From Desertivirga brevis (GTDB taxonomy: Bacteria > Bacteroidota > Bacteroidia > Sphingobacteriales > Sphingobacteriaceae): a stretch of DNA of 64,000 nucleotides. Below, in pieces: positions 25,475-33,646 of this stretch. The stretch is taken from assembly GCF_017355835.1 (NCBI RefSeq), contig NZ_JAFEWF010000001.1:1550001-1614000 (forward strand). Direction: 5' to 3'. A program made the position numbers and the translations under genes. Below the pieces are notes generated by a model, which was not told the DNA's origin, did no database searches, and was given only the letters and a program-made list of their open reading frames with translations. The stretch's first letter is position 1. Each line of letters begins with the position of its first letter.

Positions 25475-27979
25475 ATGGCAAACGAAAAACCAACAATTGT
25501 TGTAGTCGGAAACGGGATGGTTGGATATAAGTTTTGCGAAAAACTTGTAGCGAAGACCGATGCATATCAGGTGATAGTATTCGGAGAAGAACCAAGGCCA
25601 GCATATGATCGCGTTCACTTAAGTGAATACTTCAGTGGCAAAACCGCCGATGACCTGTTGATGAATACCTTGGATTGGTATTCAGAAAACCAAATATCTC
25701 TTCACCTTAATGATCCCGTCCAGGAAATCAATCGCGAAGCGAAGACCGTTCACTCTTTAATGGGAGCAGTAATTAAGTATGATTACCTGGTATTAGCTAC
25801 TGGCTCCTCTGCTTTCGTACCTGACGTTCCAGGAGTTGAAAAAGAAGGTGTTTTTGTTTACAGAACAATTGAAGATCTTGAGCTAATTACTGCTTATGCT
25901 AAAAAAGCTAAGAACGGAGCAGTTATGGGCGGCGGTCTTTTGGGACTTGAAGCCGCAAAAGCGCTGGTAGATCTTGGAATCAAAGAAACTCACGTTATAG
26001 AATTTGCGCCAAGGCTTATGCCAAGGCAAATAGACCAACCAGGAAGCGCCATGCTTCAAATGAAATTAAAGGAACTTGGTCTGCAGATTCATTTAAATAA
26101 AAGCACTTCGGAAATTGCCGGCGACGGAAAGATCACAGCATTAAATTTCGCTGACGATACCTCTCTACCAGTAGATATGCTTGTAATCTCTGCAGGTATA
26201 CGCCCCCGGGATGAACTGGCAAAACTGGCAGGCCTACAAGTAGGAAACCGCGGTGGTATCGTTGTGAACGAAACTATGCAAACCTCCGACCCGAGCATTT
26301 TTGCCATTGGTGAATGTGCTCTTCATGAAGGAATGATTTACGGACTGGTTGCTCCAGGATACGAGATGGCTGAAGTTGTAGTAAGCAAAATCTCAGGAGG
26401 AGAAAGGGAATTCCATGGCTTCGATATGAGCACTAAGCTTAAACTAATTGGTGTTGACGTTGCCAGCTTTGGAGATCCTTTCATCAACGAACCGGACTGC
26501 CGTACTATCGCACTTGAGGACACAAGCAAAGGGGTTTATAAACGTATTAACATAACTAAAGACGGAAAAAGCCTACTGGGTGGTGTATTGATCGGAGATG
26601 CCGACGATTACAACATGTTACTTCAAACCGTCAAGAACAATATTGCGCTACCTCCAAACCCTGAAGATCTGATCCTTGGAGCAAGAGGAGGAGAATCAAG
26701 TGATGGCGGAGCCGGTGTAATGAACCTTCCGGAAGAAGCATTGATCTGTTCCTGTGAATCGGTAACAAAAGGTGCTATCTGCTGCAAAGTAAGAGACGAA
26801 GGCATTACAACCGTCGACGGAATCAAAAAATCAACCAAGGCCGGAACAGGGTGCGGCGGCTGTATTCCAATGGTAAAAGACCTAGTGGTTGGAACCATGA
26901 AAGAGCAGGGAATGTATGTTAAAAATGTTCTTTGCGAACACTTCGACTACTCCCGGCAGGAATTGATGGATTTGATCAAGATGAATAACGTGAGAAGTTA
27001 CGATGAAGCACTCGATCATTATGGTCGCGGAGATGGATGCGAAGTTTGTAAACCAGCCGTGGCAGCAATCCTTTCAAGCCTTTGGAACGACCTCATTGTT
27101 AAACATCAGCCAATCCAGGACAGCAACGACAGATACCTTGCGAACATCCAAAAAGGTGGAACATACTCTGTAGTCCCAAGGATCCCCGGTGGCGAGATCA
27201 CTCCTGAGAAACTGATTGTCATTGGCCAGGTTGCCCAGAAATACAACCTATACACCAAGATCACTGGTGGACAGCGCATCGACTTATTCGGCGCACACGT
27301 CAACGATCTTCCTGCAATATGGGAAGAATTGATCGATGCAGGATTTGAAAGCGGACACGCATACGGAAAATCACTTCGTACAGTAAAAAGCTGCGTTGGT
27401 AGCACCTGGTGCCGGTTCGGACTACAAGACAGTGTGTCTTTCGCTATCGAAGTAGAAGAGCGGTATAAAGGAATTCGCTCTCCGCATAAATTAAAAGGTG
27501 GTGTTAGTGGCTGTATCCGCGAGTGTGCTGAAGCACAGGCAAAAGATTTCGGGATTATCGCAACGGAAAAAGGCTGGAACTTATACGTCTGTGGAAATGG
27601 AGGTTCAAAACCTCAACATGCACAACTGATAGCTGCCGACGTAGACAAAGAAACTTGTATCAAATACTTAGACAGATTCCTGATGTTCTACATTAAAACT
27701 GCCGACCCACTAGCTCGTACCGCAACATGGTTGAACAAAATGGAAGGCGGACTAAGCTACCTGAAGAATGTGGTAGTAAATGACAGCTTAGGAATCGGAG
27801 AACAACTGGAAGAGGAAATTCAACAACTGATCAACTCTTACCACTGCGAATGGACTGAAGTGGTTAGAAACCCGGAATTACGCAAACAATTCTCACACTT
27901 TGTGAACGCGCCGGAAGAAAAAGACCCTACCGTTGAGTTCGACTCAATGAGAGAACAGATCAAAGCCAAGGAGTGGTAA
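25475..27979 (+). CDS. nirB: NAD(P)H-dependent nitrite reductase, large subunit
   Basis: 834 residues, cytoplasmic. FAD/NAD(P)-binding pyridine-nucleotide-disulfide oxidoreductase domain first (about 5-400; GNGMVGYKF, MGGGLLGLEAA, FAIGECA). A BFD-type [2Fe-2S] segment follows (about 425-475; CSCES, GCGGC), with a second BFD-like stretch containing DGCEVCKP. The C-terminal nitrite/sulfite reductase domain has siroheme-[4Fe-4S] ligands C640, C646, C680 and C684 (CVGSTWC, GCIREC). With NirD it reduces nitrite to ammonium in nitrogen assimilation. nirD follows after 42 bases. Two FNR-like boxes precede it. Confidence 0.97.
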   Translation: MANEKPTIVVVGNGMVGYKFCEKLVAKTDAYQVIVFGEEPRPAYDRVHLSEYFSGKTADDLLMNTLDWYSENQISLHLNDPVQEINREAKTVHSLMGAVIKYDYLVLATGSSAFVPDVPGVEKEGVFVYRTIEDLELITAYAKKAKNGAVMGGGLLGLEAAKALVDLGIKETHVIEFAPRLMPRQIDQPGSAMLQMKLKELGLQIHLNKSTSEIAGDGKITALNFADDTSLPVDMLVISAGIRPRDELAKLAGLQVGNRGGIVVNETMQTSDPSIFAIGECALHEGMIYGLVAPGYEMAEVVVSKISGGEREFHGFDMSTKLKLIGVDVASFGDPFINEPDCRTIALEDTSKGVYKRINITKDGKSLLGGVLIGDADDYNMLLQTVKNNIALPPNPEDLILGARGGESSDGGAGVMNLPEEALICSCESVTKGAICCKVRDEGITTVDGIKKSTKAGTGCGGCIPMVKDLVVGTMKEQGMYVKNVLCEHFDYSRQELMDLIKMNNVRSYDEALDHYGRGDGCEVCKPAVAAILSSLWNDLIVKHQPIQDSNDRYLANIQKGGTYSVVPRIPGGEITPEKLIVIGQVAQKYNLYTKITGGQRIDLFGAHVNDLPAIWEELIDAGFESGHAYGKSLRTVKSCVGSTWCRFGLQDSVSFAIEVEERYKGIRSPHKLKGGVSGCIRECAEAQAKDFGIIATEKGWNLYVCGNGGSKPQHAQLIAADVDKETCIKYLDRFLMFYIKTADPLARTATWLNKMEGGLSYLKNVVVNDSLGIGEQLEEEIQQLINSYHCEWTEVVRNPELRKQFSHFVNAPEEKDPTVEFDSMREQIKAKEW

Positions 27980-28021
27980 AAAGTCCAGGGATTTAATATT
28001 TGAATTTTTAATTAAAGTATC

Positions 28022-28387
28022 ATGGAAACAGAAACAACAACAGATATAAAATGGGTACTTGCATGTTATGCGAGCGATGTACCAGAGAACGGAGGAGCCT
28101 GTGTTAAATACGAAGAAGAACAGATTGCTGTCTTCAATTTTACAAGAAGAGGTGAATGGTTTGCAACACAAAATCTGTGTCCGCACAAACAGCAAATGGT
28201 TCTATCAAGAGGGATGATCGGAAGTGCAGGAGAAGAATGCGAACCAAAAGTTGCCTGCCCGTTCCATAAAAAAACCTTCTCTTTAATTTCAGGAGAATGC
28301 TTAAGCGGAGACGAATATCAAATAAAAACATATCCGGTAAAACTCGAAGGCGATAAGGTATACGTCGGAATAAGATCAACAACTTGA
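28022..28387 (+). CDS. nirD: Nitrite reductase small subunit (Rieske-type)
   Basis: 121 residues with a Rieske fold; cluster-binding motifs NLCPHKQ and CPFHKK are intact. In NirBD the small subunit supports electron transfer or stability of the large subunit. It is slightly longer than E. coli NirD and has an insertion rich in acidic residues between the two motifs (GSAGEECEPK). It is the second gene of the nirBD operon, which ends in a strong terminator at 28415. Confidence 0.95.
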   Translation: METETTTDIKWVLACYASDVPENGGACVKYEEEQIAVFNFTRRGEWFATQNLCPHKQQMVLSRGMIGSAGEECEPKVACPFHKKTFSLISGECLSGDEYQIKTYPVKLEGDKVYVGIRSTT

Positions 28388-28414
28388 AAGAGTTGCCATT
28401 GTTAAATATCGTTT

Positions 28415-28441
28415 ACCCGGCAGAGATGCCGGGTTTTTTTT
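28415..28441 (+). terminator. Rho-independent terminator of nirBD
   Basis: A perfect 8-base stem (ACCCGGCA / TGCCGGGT) with a GAGA loop is followed by seven further Ts. It separates nirBD from the cofactor genes moaCB and moeA. Confidence 0.92.
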
Positions 28442-28451
28442 GAATTTTTTC

Positions 28452-28517
28452 CTTTTACCTTTCCCCTACCGTTCTGCTTTTACCTTTCCCCCTTTTACCT
28501 TTCTGCTTTTACCATTT
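28452..28517. repeat. Pyrimidine-rich degenerate tandem repeat
   Basis: The unit CTTTTACCTTTC occurs at 28452, 28477 and 28492, with a fourth variant (CTTTTACCATTT) at 28506; spacings are 25, 15 and 14 bases. It fills the gap between the nirBD terminator and the moaCB start. Confidence 0.7.
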
Positions 28518-28560
28518 ACCTCCTTAAAACCCATATATTTGTCCGAAATACCCAAGCTAA

Positions 28561-29511
28561 ATGAGGGATATTACTCACAAACAGATAACACTTCGCAGCG
28601 CAAGAGCTACAGGAATCATCTTCTGCTCGGCCGAAACAATAACAACTATAAAAGAAGATCAGCTCCCGAAAGGAAACCTGTTTGACGTAGCGAAAGCTGC
28701 AGGATTTATCGGCGCTAAACTTACACCTCAACTACTTCCTCATTGCCACCCTGTAACTATAGACGGAATGGATATCAGATTTGAATTTCTAGATCAGAAG
28801 CTGCATTCCGATCACTTTCCAGAGTCTGTTTTTTCCAGAAGCGGAATTGTCATTTACGGAGAAGCAAAATCTATTGGCCGCACAGGAATAGAAATGGAAA
28901 TGCTGACTGCTGTTAGCGTAGCGGCTCTTGAAATTTACGACATGTTGAAGCCGGTAGATACTGCTTTGGAGATCGGGCACATTAAACTATTAGAGAAAAA
29001 AGGTGGAAAAAGTGACCGTAAGAAGTTTTTCGCCACATCTCCTACTTGCGCTGTTCTGGTTTGTTCAGATTCCTGTGCTGAAGGAAAAAGAGAGGACCGG
29101 AGTGGCAAATTGATTCAAAAGATGCTTGAAGAAGCGAAAGCGCAGGTAAAATACTACAAGATCCTTCCGGATAACAAAGATGAAATTCAGCAGCAGATCA
29201 AAATGTGGGTGACGGAAGATATTCAATTTATATTTACGACTGGAGGAACCGGACTTGGCCCACGGGACAATACCGTTTCGGCAGTCAGGGAAATTCTGGA
29301 ACGGGACGCTGACGGCATAACGGAAGCGATGCGAAATTTTGGCCAAATGCGCACACCTCTGGCAATGATGAGTCGCGGAGTCGCAGGCTCCATCGCCCAC
29401 ACCCTGATAGTAACACTTCCCGGAAGCAGCGATGGAGCACGCGAATCACTAGAGGCCATCCTGCCAGCTGTCTTTCATGCAAGAAAAATGATGAAAGGCG
29501 GAGGACACTAG
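28561..29511 (+). CDS. moaCB: Bifunctional molybdenum cofactor protein MoaC-MoaB
   Basis: 316 residues. Residues 1-155 are MoaC (cyclic pyranopterin monophosphate synthase accessory): LPHCHPVTIDG, EMEMLTAVSVAALEIYDMLK with the catalytic aspartate and lysine, and the GGKS tail. Residues 160-316 are MoaB/MogA-like (molybdopterin adenylyltransferase fold): VLVCSDSCAEGKREDRSG, FTTGGTGLGPRD and LPGSSDGARES. Fusion of the second and a later step of Moco synthesis is known in several phyla. moeA follows 45 bases downstream, so the pair forms a cofactor operon serving the nitrate reductase. Confidence 0.94.
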   Translation: MRDITHKQITLRSARATGIIFCSAETITTIKEDQLPKGNLFDVAKAAGFIGAKLTPQLLPHCHPVTIDGMDIRFEFLDQKLHSDHFPESVFSRSGIVIYGEAKSIGRTGIEMEMLTAVSVAALEIYDMLKPVDTALEIGHIKLLEKKGGKSDRKKFFATSPTCAVLVCSDSCAEGKREDRSGKLIQKMLEEAKAQVKYYKILPDNKDEIQQQIKMWVTEDIQFIFTTGGTGLGPRDNTVSAVREILERDADGITEAMRNFGQMRTPLAMMSRGVAGSIAHTLIVTLPGSSDGARESLEAILPAVFHARKMMKGGGH

Positions 29512-29556
29512 GAGCTCAAAGCTGAACGCTCAAAGCCGTAAACTATAAGAAAACTT

Positions 29557-30741
29557 ATGATTAATTTCTGGGAAGCACAACAAATAATTACATCAAAAGC
29601 CAAAAGTTTTGGTTCTGAAATTATTGATCTTGAGGATGCTGAAGGCCGGGTATTAGATGAAGATATTTTTGCCGACCGGGATTACCCTCCATTCAATCGC
29701 TCTGCTATGGATGGGTACGCTATTAGATTAGAGGATTGGAGTTCCGGAATAAGAGAATTCGCGATAAAAGAAACAATTTTTGCTGGTGATTTAGCCACTC
29801 AAGGTTTAGACAGGGGCTACTGTTACAAGATCATGACTGGAGCGGCAGTCCCACTGGACGCGGACGCCGTTATCCGGCGAGAAGACTCTGCTGAAACTGG
29901 AAACAGTGTTAGTTTCACTATCGAAACGGTAACGAAATTCCAGAACATTGCCAGAAAAGGCGAAGACATTAAAAAAGAGACATTAGCTATTCAAAAAAAC
30001 ACCCTATGCAATGCGCCGGTGGTCAGCACACTTGCTACTTTGGGAAAAACAACAATTACAGTAAAGAAACTTCCCAGAGTTGCATTTTTTACAACTGGTA
30101 ATGAGGTTAAACCAGCAGGATCGGATGTTAATGAAATACAGATCCGCAACAGCAATGAATGGCTGGTAAAAACTCTTTTGAAGTCGTGGCGGATCAAACC
30201 TCAACTTTACAAACATCTTCCGGACGACAAAGCACAATTATCAGTAAATATAGAAAAAGGACTTTCTTTTGATATTCTAATTATGAGCGGAGGAGTTTCT
30301 GCAGGTGACGCAGACTATGTACCAGAAATTTTGCAAAGCCTCGGGGTAAAAAAACTATTTCACAAGGTTGCCATAAAACCAGGCAAACCATTTTGGTGCG
30401 GGGAAATACCCTCCGGAGGATTAGTATTCGCCCTTCCAGGAAACCCCTTTTCTACACTTGTCACCTTCAAGCTTTTCATTGAGACATTCCTTTCAAAATC
30501 ACTACATCAAACTCTGTCCAAAACACTCCACTTACCATTTGCGGGGAAAAGAATCAGAAAATCCGGCTTTGACGAATTTTTTCCTGTGAGAATAGAGGGA
30601 AATCCATCCAGAATAGAACTTGTAGACCTTAATGGCTCAGGCGACATCAGATTAGGATTGTATGCTGATGCAATAGCACACCACCCAAAAGAAAACCCCG
30701 AACTTCCGCCCGGGATTTTAGTAACCTGCATATCTCTATAA
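29557..30741 (+). CDS. moeA: Molybdopterin molybdenumtransferase
   Basis: 394 residues, the usual MoeA length. Motifs: PPFNRSAMDGYA near residue 50, IMTGAAVPLDADAVI, FFTTGNEV, IMSGGVSAGDADYVPE, KPGKPFWCG and LPGNPFSTLVTF. It inserts molybdate into adenylylated molybdopterin. It is co-directional with moaCB; its stop is 4 bases before the end of the convergent Crp/Fnr gene, with no obvious terminator between them. Confidence 0.95.
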   Translation: MINFWEAQQIITSKAKSFGSEIIDLEDAEGRVLDEDIFADRDYPPFNRSAMDGYAIRLEDWSSGIREFAIKETIFAGDLATQGLDRGYCYKIMTGAAVPLDADAVIRREDSAETGNSVSFTIETVTKFQNIARKGEDIKKETLAIQKNTLCNAPVVSTLATLGKTTITVKKLPRVAFFTTGNEVKPAGSDVNEIQIRNSNEWLVKTLLKSWRIKPQLYKHLPDDKAQLSVNIEKGLSFDILIMSGGVSAGDADYVPEILQSLGVKKLFHKVAIKPGKPFWCGEIPSGGLVFALPGNPFSTLVTFKLFIETFLSKSLHQTLSKTLHLPFAGKRIRKSGFDEFFPVRIEGNPSRIELVDLNGSGDIRLGLYADAIAHHPKENPELPPGILVTCISL

Positions 30742-30745
30742 AAGA

Positions 30746-31477
30746 TTACTGTAACTGTTTCTTTTTGTTACTTCCTTCGGGAAGCAACTCACTGTCACTC
30801 ACCAAAACAGCGAGCTTTTCAGGATCCAGGATCTTTATACTTTTACCCATAGTAACGATAATACCTTCAGCAACGAGTTCATTTATAACACGGAAAACCG
30901 TCTCGTAAGTAGCACCGGCGTAGGAGGCCAGATCCTGACGCGTTAGTTCTATATCAATAAAACCATCTATCGTAAATCCAAACTTATCTTTTAATGAGAA
31001 AAGAGCCTGAGCAATACGTCCTTTCACTGGCATGTGAGCCAAATTCCTCATCTTCCTTTCAGATTCCTGCAATTCATCAGCGAAAAACATCATCAACTCG
31101 TATGTTAATTCATGATTCACCTTCAGAGTACCTTCAAAAACATCAATTGGTATATAACACACAATTCCATTCTCGAGAGCTGTACCGGAAACAGGATAAT
31201 AAAGATTAGTACCTAAGCCCCTATGACCTATTATCGCTCCCTTTTTTGCAAAGCGAATGATTAATTCTTTATCCGGCCCCCATTTTTTATGAACCTTAAC
31301 ATTACCCTCATATACAAAATAAACCCCGGTAACCCTCTCACCCTCCTTAAAAATTTGCTCGCCTTTTTTAACCTGATATGTCTGACGGTGTGCATCCAAA
31401 GCAGGAAGCCATTCCTTTAAACAGGTCTTGCATAAAAAGCACCTGTCTAAACCGCACTCATGTTTTGTTCTTTTCAT
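30746..31477 (-). CDS. Crp/Fnr-family regulator of the nitrate cluster, cysteine-rich N-terminus
   Basis: 243 residues. The N-terminus has four cysteines (8, 13, 16, 19) in C-x4-C-x2-C-x2-C, then a cyclic-nucleotide-binding-like barrel (GEQIFKEGERVTGVYFVYEG), a dimer helix and a winged helix with DLASYAGATYETVFRV. It is closely similar in layout to the protein at 1095-1784. Its position between the nirBD/mo genes and the nitrate uptake operon points to local control of nitrate assimilation, possibly in response to oxygen or nitric oxide through an Fe-S centre; that is inference. The effector pocket lacks an obvious cAMP-binding arginine motif. Confidence 0.88.
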   Translation of the reverse strand: MKRTKHECGLDRCFLCKTCLKEWLPALDAHRQTYQVKKGEQIFKEGERVTGVYFVYEGNVKVHKKWGPDKELIIRFAKKGAIIGHRGLGTNLYYPVSGTALENGIVCYIPIDVFEGTLKVNHELTYELMMFFADELQESERKMRNLAHMPVKGRIAQALFSLKDKFGFTIDGFIDIELTRQDLASYAGATYETVFRVINELVAEGIIVTMGKSIKILDPEKLAVLVSDSELLPEGSNKKKQLQ

Positions 31478-31718
31478 TTTAAAATTCTTAATAATCTATC
31501 ATTTTTTAAAGGGAATCTACTACACCCGGATTCATGTCGCAGAAATGAATCCAGGAACCCCACCTTTGTTCTTATAATAATTGTCAACCCGTCCTAAGTA
31601 CCCAGCTATAATCGTTTCCTCCAATAGATTTTAATACAAAAAAATTCATTTTGAAAACTAAATACAACTAAAACTAAGCTTTTTTACGATAAAAGCACAG
31701 CAAAAAGACAAGAAAACA

Positions 31719-31730
31719 TGATTTACATCA
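31719..31730. promoter_or_regulatory. FNR-like box in the Crp/Fnr-porin intergenic region
   Basis: TGATTTACATCA matches the inner part of the FNR consensus (TGAT-N4-ATCA) exactly. It lies 242 bases from the Crp/Fnr start and 322 bases before the porin ATG, so it could serve autoregulation. Confidence 0.45.
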
Positions 31731-31823
31731 ATAAATTCAGTCAAAAAAATTAAAAAATCAATAATTTTTAAATGTTTAACTACTTTCAATTTAATAAAAT
31801 ATAAAAAAACACTGTTTTATATT

Positions 31824-31853
31824 GGTTAAATCATATAAATAATGATTTTAACC
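31824..31853. promoter_or_regulatory. Long palindrome upstream of the porin promoter
   Basis: GGTTAAATCAT and ATGATTTTAACC form an imperfect inverted repeat (one extra base) around a 7-base centre. The centre at 31838.5 lies about 55-60 bases before the start site predicted from the promoter at 31863-31892, a standard activator position. Confidence 0.5.
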
Positions 31854-31862
31854 TCTAAAATT

Positions 31863-31892
31863 TTTGTTTTTCCATTAAATACTCTACTTTTA
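31863..31892 (+). promoter_or_regulatory. Promoter of the nitrate uptake operon
   Basis: TTTG (31863-31866), 18 bases, then TACTTTTA (31885-31892) matches the Bacteroidota primary sigma consensus TTTG-N19-TAnnTTTG with one base wrong. It gives a leader of about 150 bases before the porin ATG. Confidence 0.55.
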
Positions 31893-31981
31893 GCTTAAAC
31901 AAAAACAAAAACTAAGTCGATTTTTAACAAACAGCAAAAAAATGAGGAAGATTTAAACAGAAAAACCATTAAAAAAGAAAA

Positions 31982-32010
31982 CCCCGTCGGAGGTCGCAGT
32001 CCAAACGGGG
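31982..32010 (+). promoter_or_regulatory. Structured leader hairpin before the porin gene
   Basis: CCCCGT and ACGGGG form a 6-base outer stem with an inner GGA/TCC stem. No U-run follows, so it is not a plain terminator. A second weak hairpin (AAGTTT / AAACTT) follows before the ATG. It may stabilise the mRNA or take part in regulation. Confidence 0.45.
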
Positions 32011-32051
32011 CAAAGTTTCAAGTGCTTTAACAAACTTAAAAAACCTATCAA

Positions 32052-33605
32052 ATGTACAAAAAAGTTCTCGCATCAAGTATTACAAAGACTTCACTAACTG
32101 CAGCATTGGTCGCAATTCTGTCTGCAGGCAAGGTTTCGGCTCAAATGAGCCTTTCTGGTCAACTAAGACCAAGAGCTGAATTAAGAGATGGGTTTTCAAA
32201 CTTAACTCCCACTACAGCTTCGCCAGGCTCCTTTATTTCACAAAGAACAAGGCTAATCTTCGGATACAAATGGGACAGACTAACCTTTGGGGCTACTGTT
32301 CAGGATGTAAGGGTTTGGGGACAAGATGCATCCACCATTAGCCCAGCAGACGGAAACAGACTAATGCTACATGAAGGATGGGCAGACATTGTATTAGCCA
32401 ACAAAGCAGATACAACAATTAAATTTAAGCTGGTTGACAATCTTTCATTCAAGATTGGTCGCCAGGAACTGATCTACGACGACGCAAGGTTAATAGGCAA
32501 TCTTGACTGGCTACAACAAGGGCGTCGTTTCGATATGGCTTTATTAAAGATCGTACACCATGGATGGCAGATTGATCTAGGTTACGCCTACAATCAAAAT
32601 GCAGAAAACAACGCGGGGACATTTTACACCCCAGGAAACGTTCCTCAGTTCATTAGAGACAGTAACGGAGAACTGGTTACTACACCCACCGGAGTGGTTC
32701 CTTTAACTATAGGAGGATCAGTTTCTGCAAACAGCTCTGCAACAGGCACACCAGCTTACAACAACCCCGCTAATTCAAATGCAGGCAATCAAAATTACAA
32801 AAACTTCGTAAGCTTATACATTGCCAAAAAGCTTAACCAGACGAAAATTTCCCTTTTATTCTTCAAAGACGATTTTGGGAAATACACAGCAACCACGACA
32901 CCTACAACCAATGGTGGGTTTGTTTATGGCAGAACTTTTAACCAAAAAGGCACCAACAATCGCTACACTCTTGGTGGCATGGTTAGTCCCACATTTGGAA
33001 ACGCATCAGGATTTGGAAAAATTGCAGTTCAGGCAGCTTACTATCACCAAATGGGTGAAGACAGAGACGGAAAAGAACTAAACGCCTTCCACTACACCGC
33101 TGCAGCAACTTATTCAAAAGGCAAATTCACTGTGGGACCAGGCTTTGACTTCCTTTCAGGAAACAAAACAACAACAGCTCCGAACGAAAGCAAACGATTT
33201 GATCCCTTATATGGCACTCCGCATAAATTCTGGGGGTTCATGGATTTCTTCTACGCACCTTCAGGCTCTCCAGCCGCAGGCCTGAAAGACTACTATTTCA
33301 AAACGAAATTTACTACAAACGAATATTCTATAGCAGCAGATTTCCATCGTTTCGATGCCGACCATTCTCCAGCAGCAGGCGCAACAAAGCACTATGCGCA
33401 TGAACTCGATGTAGTAACAAGCTATACGCTCAATAAATTCACCACTATCGATCTCGGCTACTCGCACGCCTGGGCCACAAGCAGCTTGCCGCAAGCCAAA
33501 GGACTTCCAACTACAGGACTAGACAAATCGCCAGACTTTGCATATCTGATGATTAATATCAAACCTGATTTCTTATTTACGAAACCAGTGGCGATCAAGC
33601 AGTAA
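32052..33605 (+). CDS. Alginate-export-family outer-membrane porin, putative nitrate porin
   Basis: 517 residues with a signal peptide ending near VSAQ (residue 31). The mature part resembles the alginate_exp domain: LSGQLRPRAELRDGF at the start, FISQRTRLIFGYKWD, DVRVWGQD, KIGRQELIYDDARLIGN and LQQGRRFDMA, then alternating amphipathic strands to the C-terminus, as in AlgE-like beta barrels. The gene leads a run with nrtA, nrtB, the ATPase and narK, so the natural inference is outer-membrane passage of nitrate/nitrite rather than alginate. Spacing to nrtA is 41 bases. Confidence 0.85.
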   Translation: MYKKVLASSITKTSLTAALVAILSAGKVSAQMSLSGQLRPRAELRDGFSNLTPTTASPGSFISQRTRLIFGYKWDRLTFGATVQDVRVWGQDASTISPADGNRLMLHEGWADIVLANKADTTIKFKLVDNLSFKIGRQELIYDDARLIGNLDWLQQGRRFDMALLKIVHHGWQIDLGYAYNQNAENNAGTFYTPGNVPQFIRDSNGELVTTPTGVVPLTIGGSVSANSSATGTPAYNNPANSNAGNQNYKNFVSLYIAKKLNQTKISLLFFKDDFGKYTATTTPTTNGGFVYGRTFNQKGTNNRYTLGGMVSPTFGNASGFGKIAVQAAYYHQMGEDRDGKELNAFHYTAAATYSKGKFTVGPGFDFLSGNKTTTAPNESKRFDPLYGTPHKFWGFMDFFYAPSGSPAAGLKDYYFKTKFTTNEYSIAADFHRFDADHSPAAGATKHYAHELDVVTSYTLNKFTTIDLGYSHAWATSSLPQAKGLPTTGLDKSPDFAYLMINIKPDFLFTKPVAIKQ

Positions 33606-33646
33606 GGAACAAAATTAACAAGGCATTTTAATTAAACACGAAACGA

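Larger units (their letters stand above)
31478..32051. other. Regulatory intergenic region between Crp/Fnr gene and porin
   Basis: 574 AT-rich bases between divergent genes. A hairpin (GGATTCAT / ATGAATCC, 31528-31552) lies in the Crp/Fnr leader. Toward the porin come an FNR-like box (31719), a long palindrome (31824-31853), a good promoter (31863-31892) and a structured leader (31982-32010). Confidence 0.6.
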
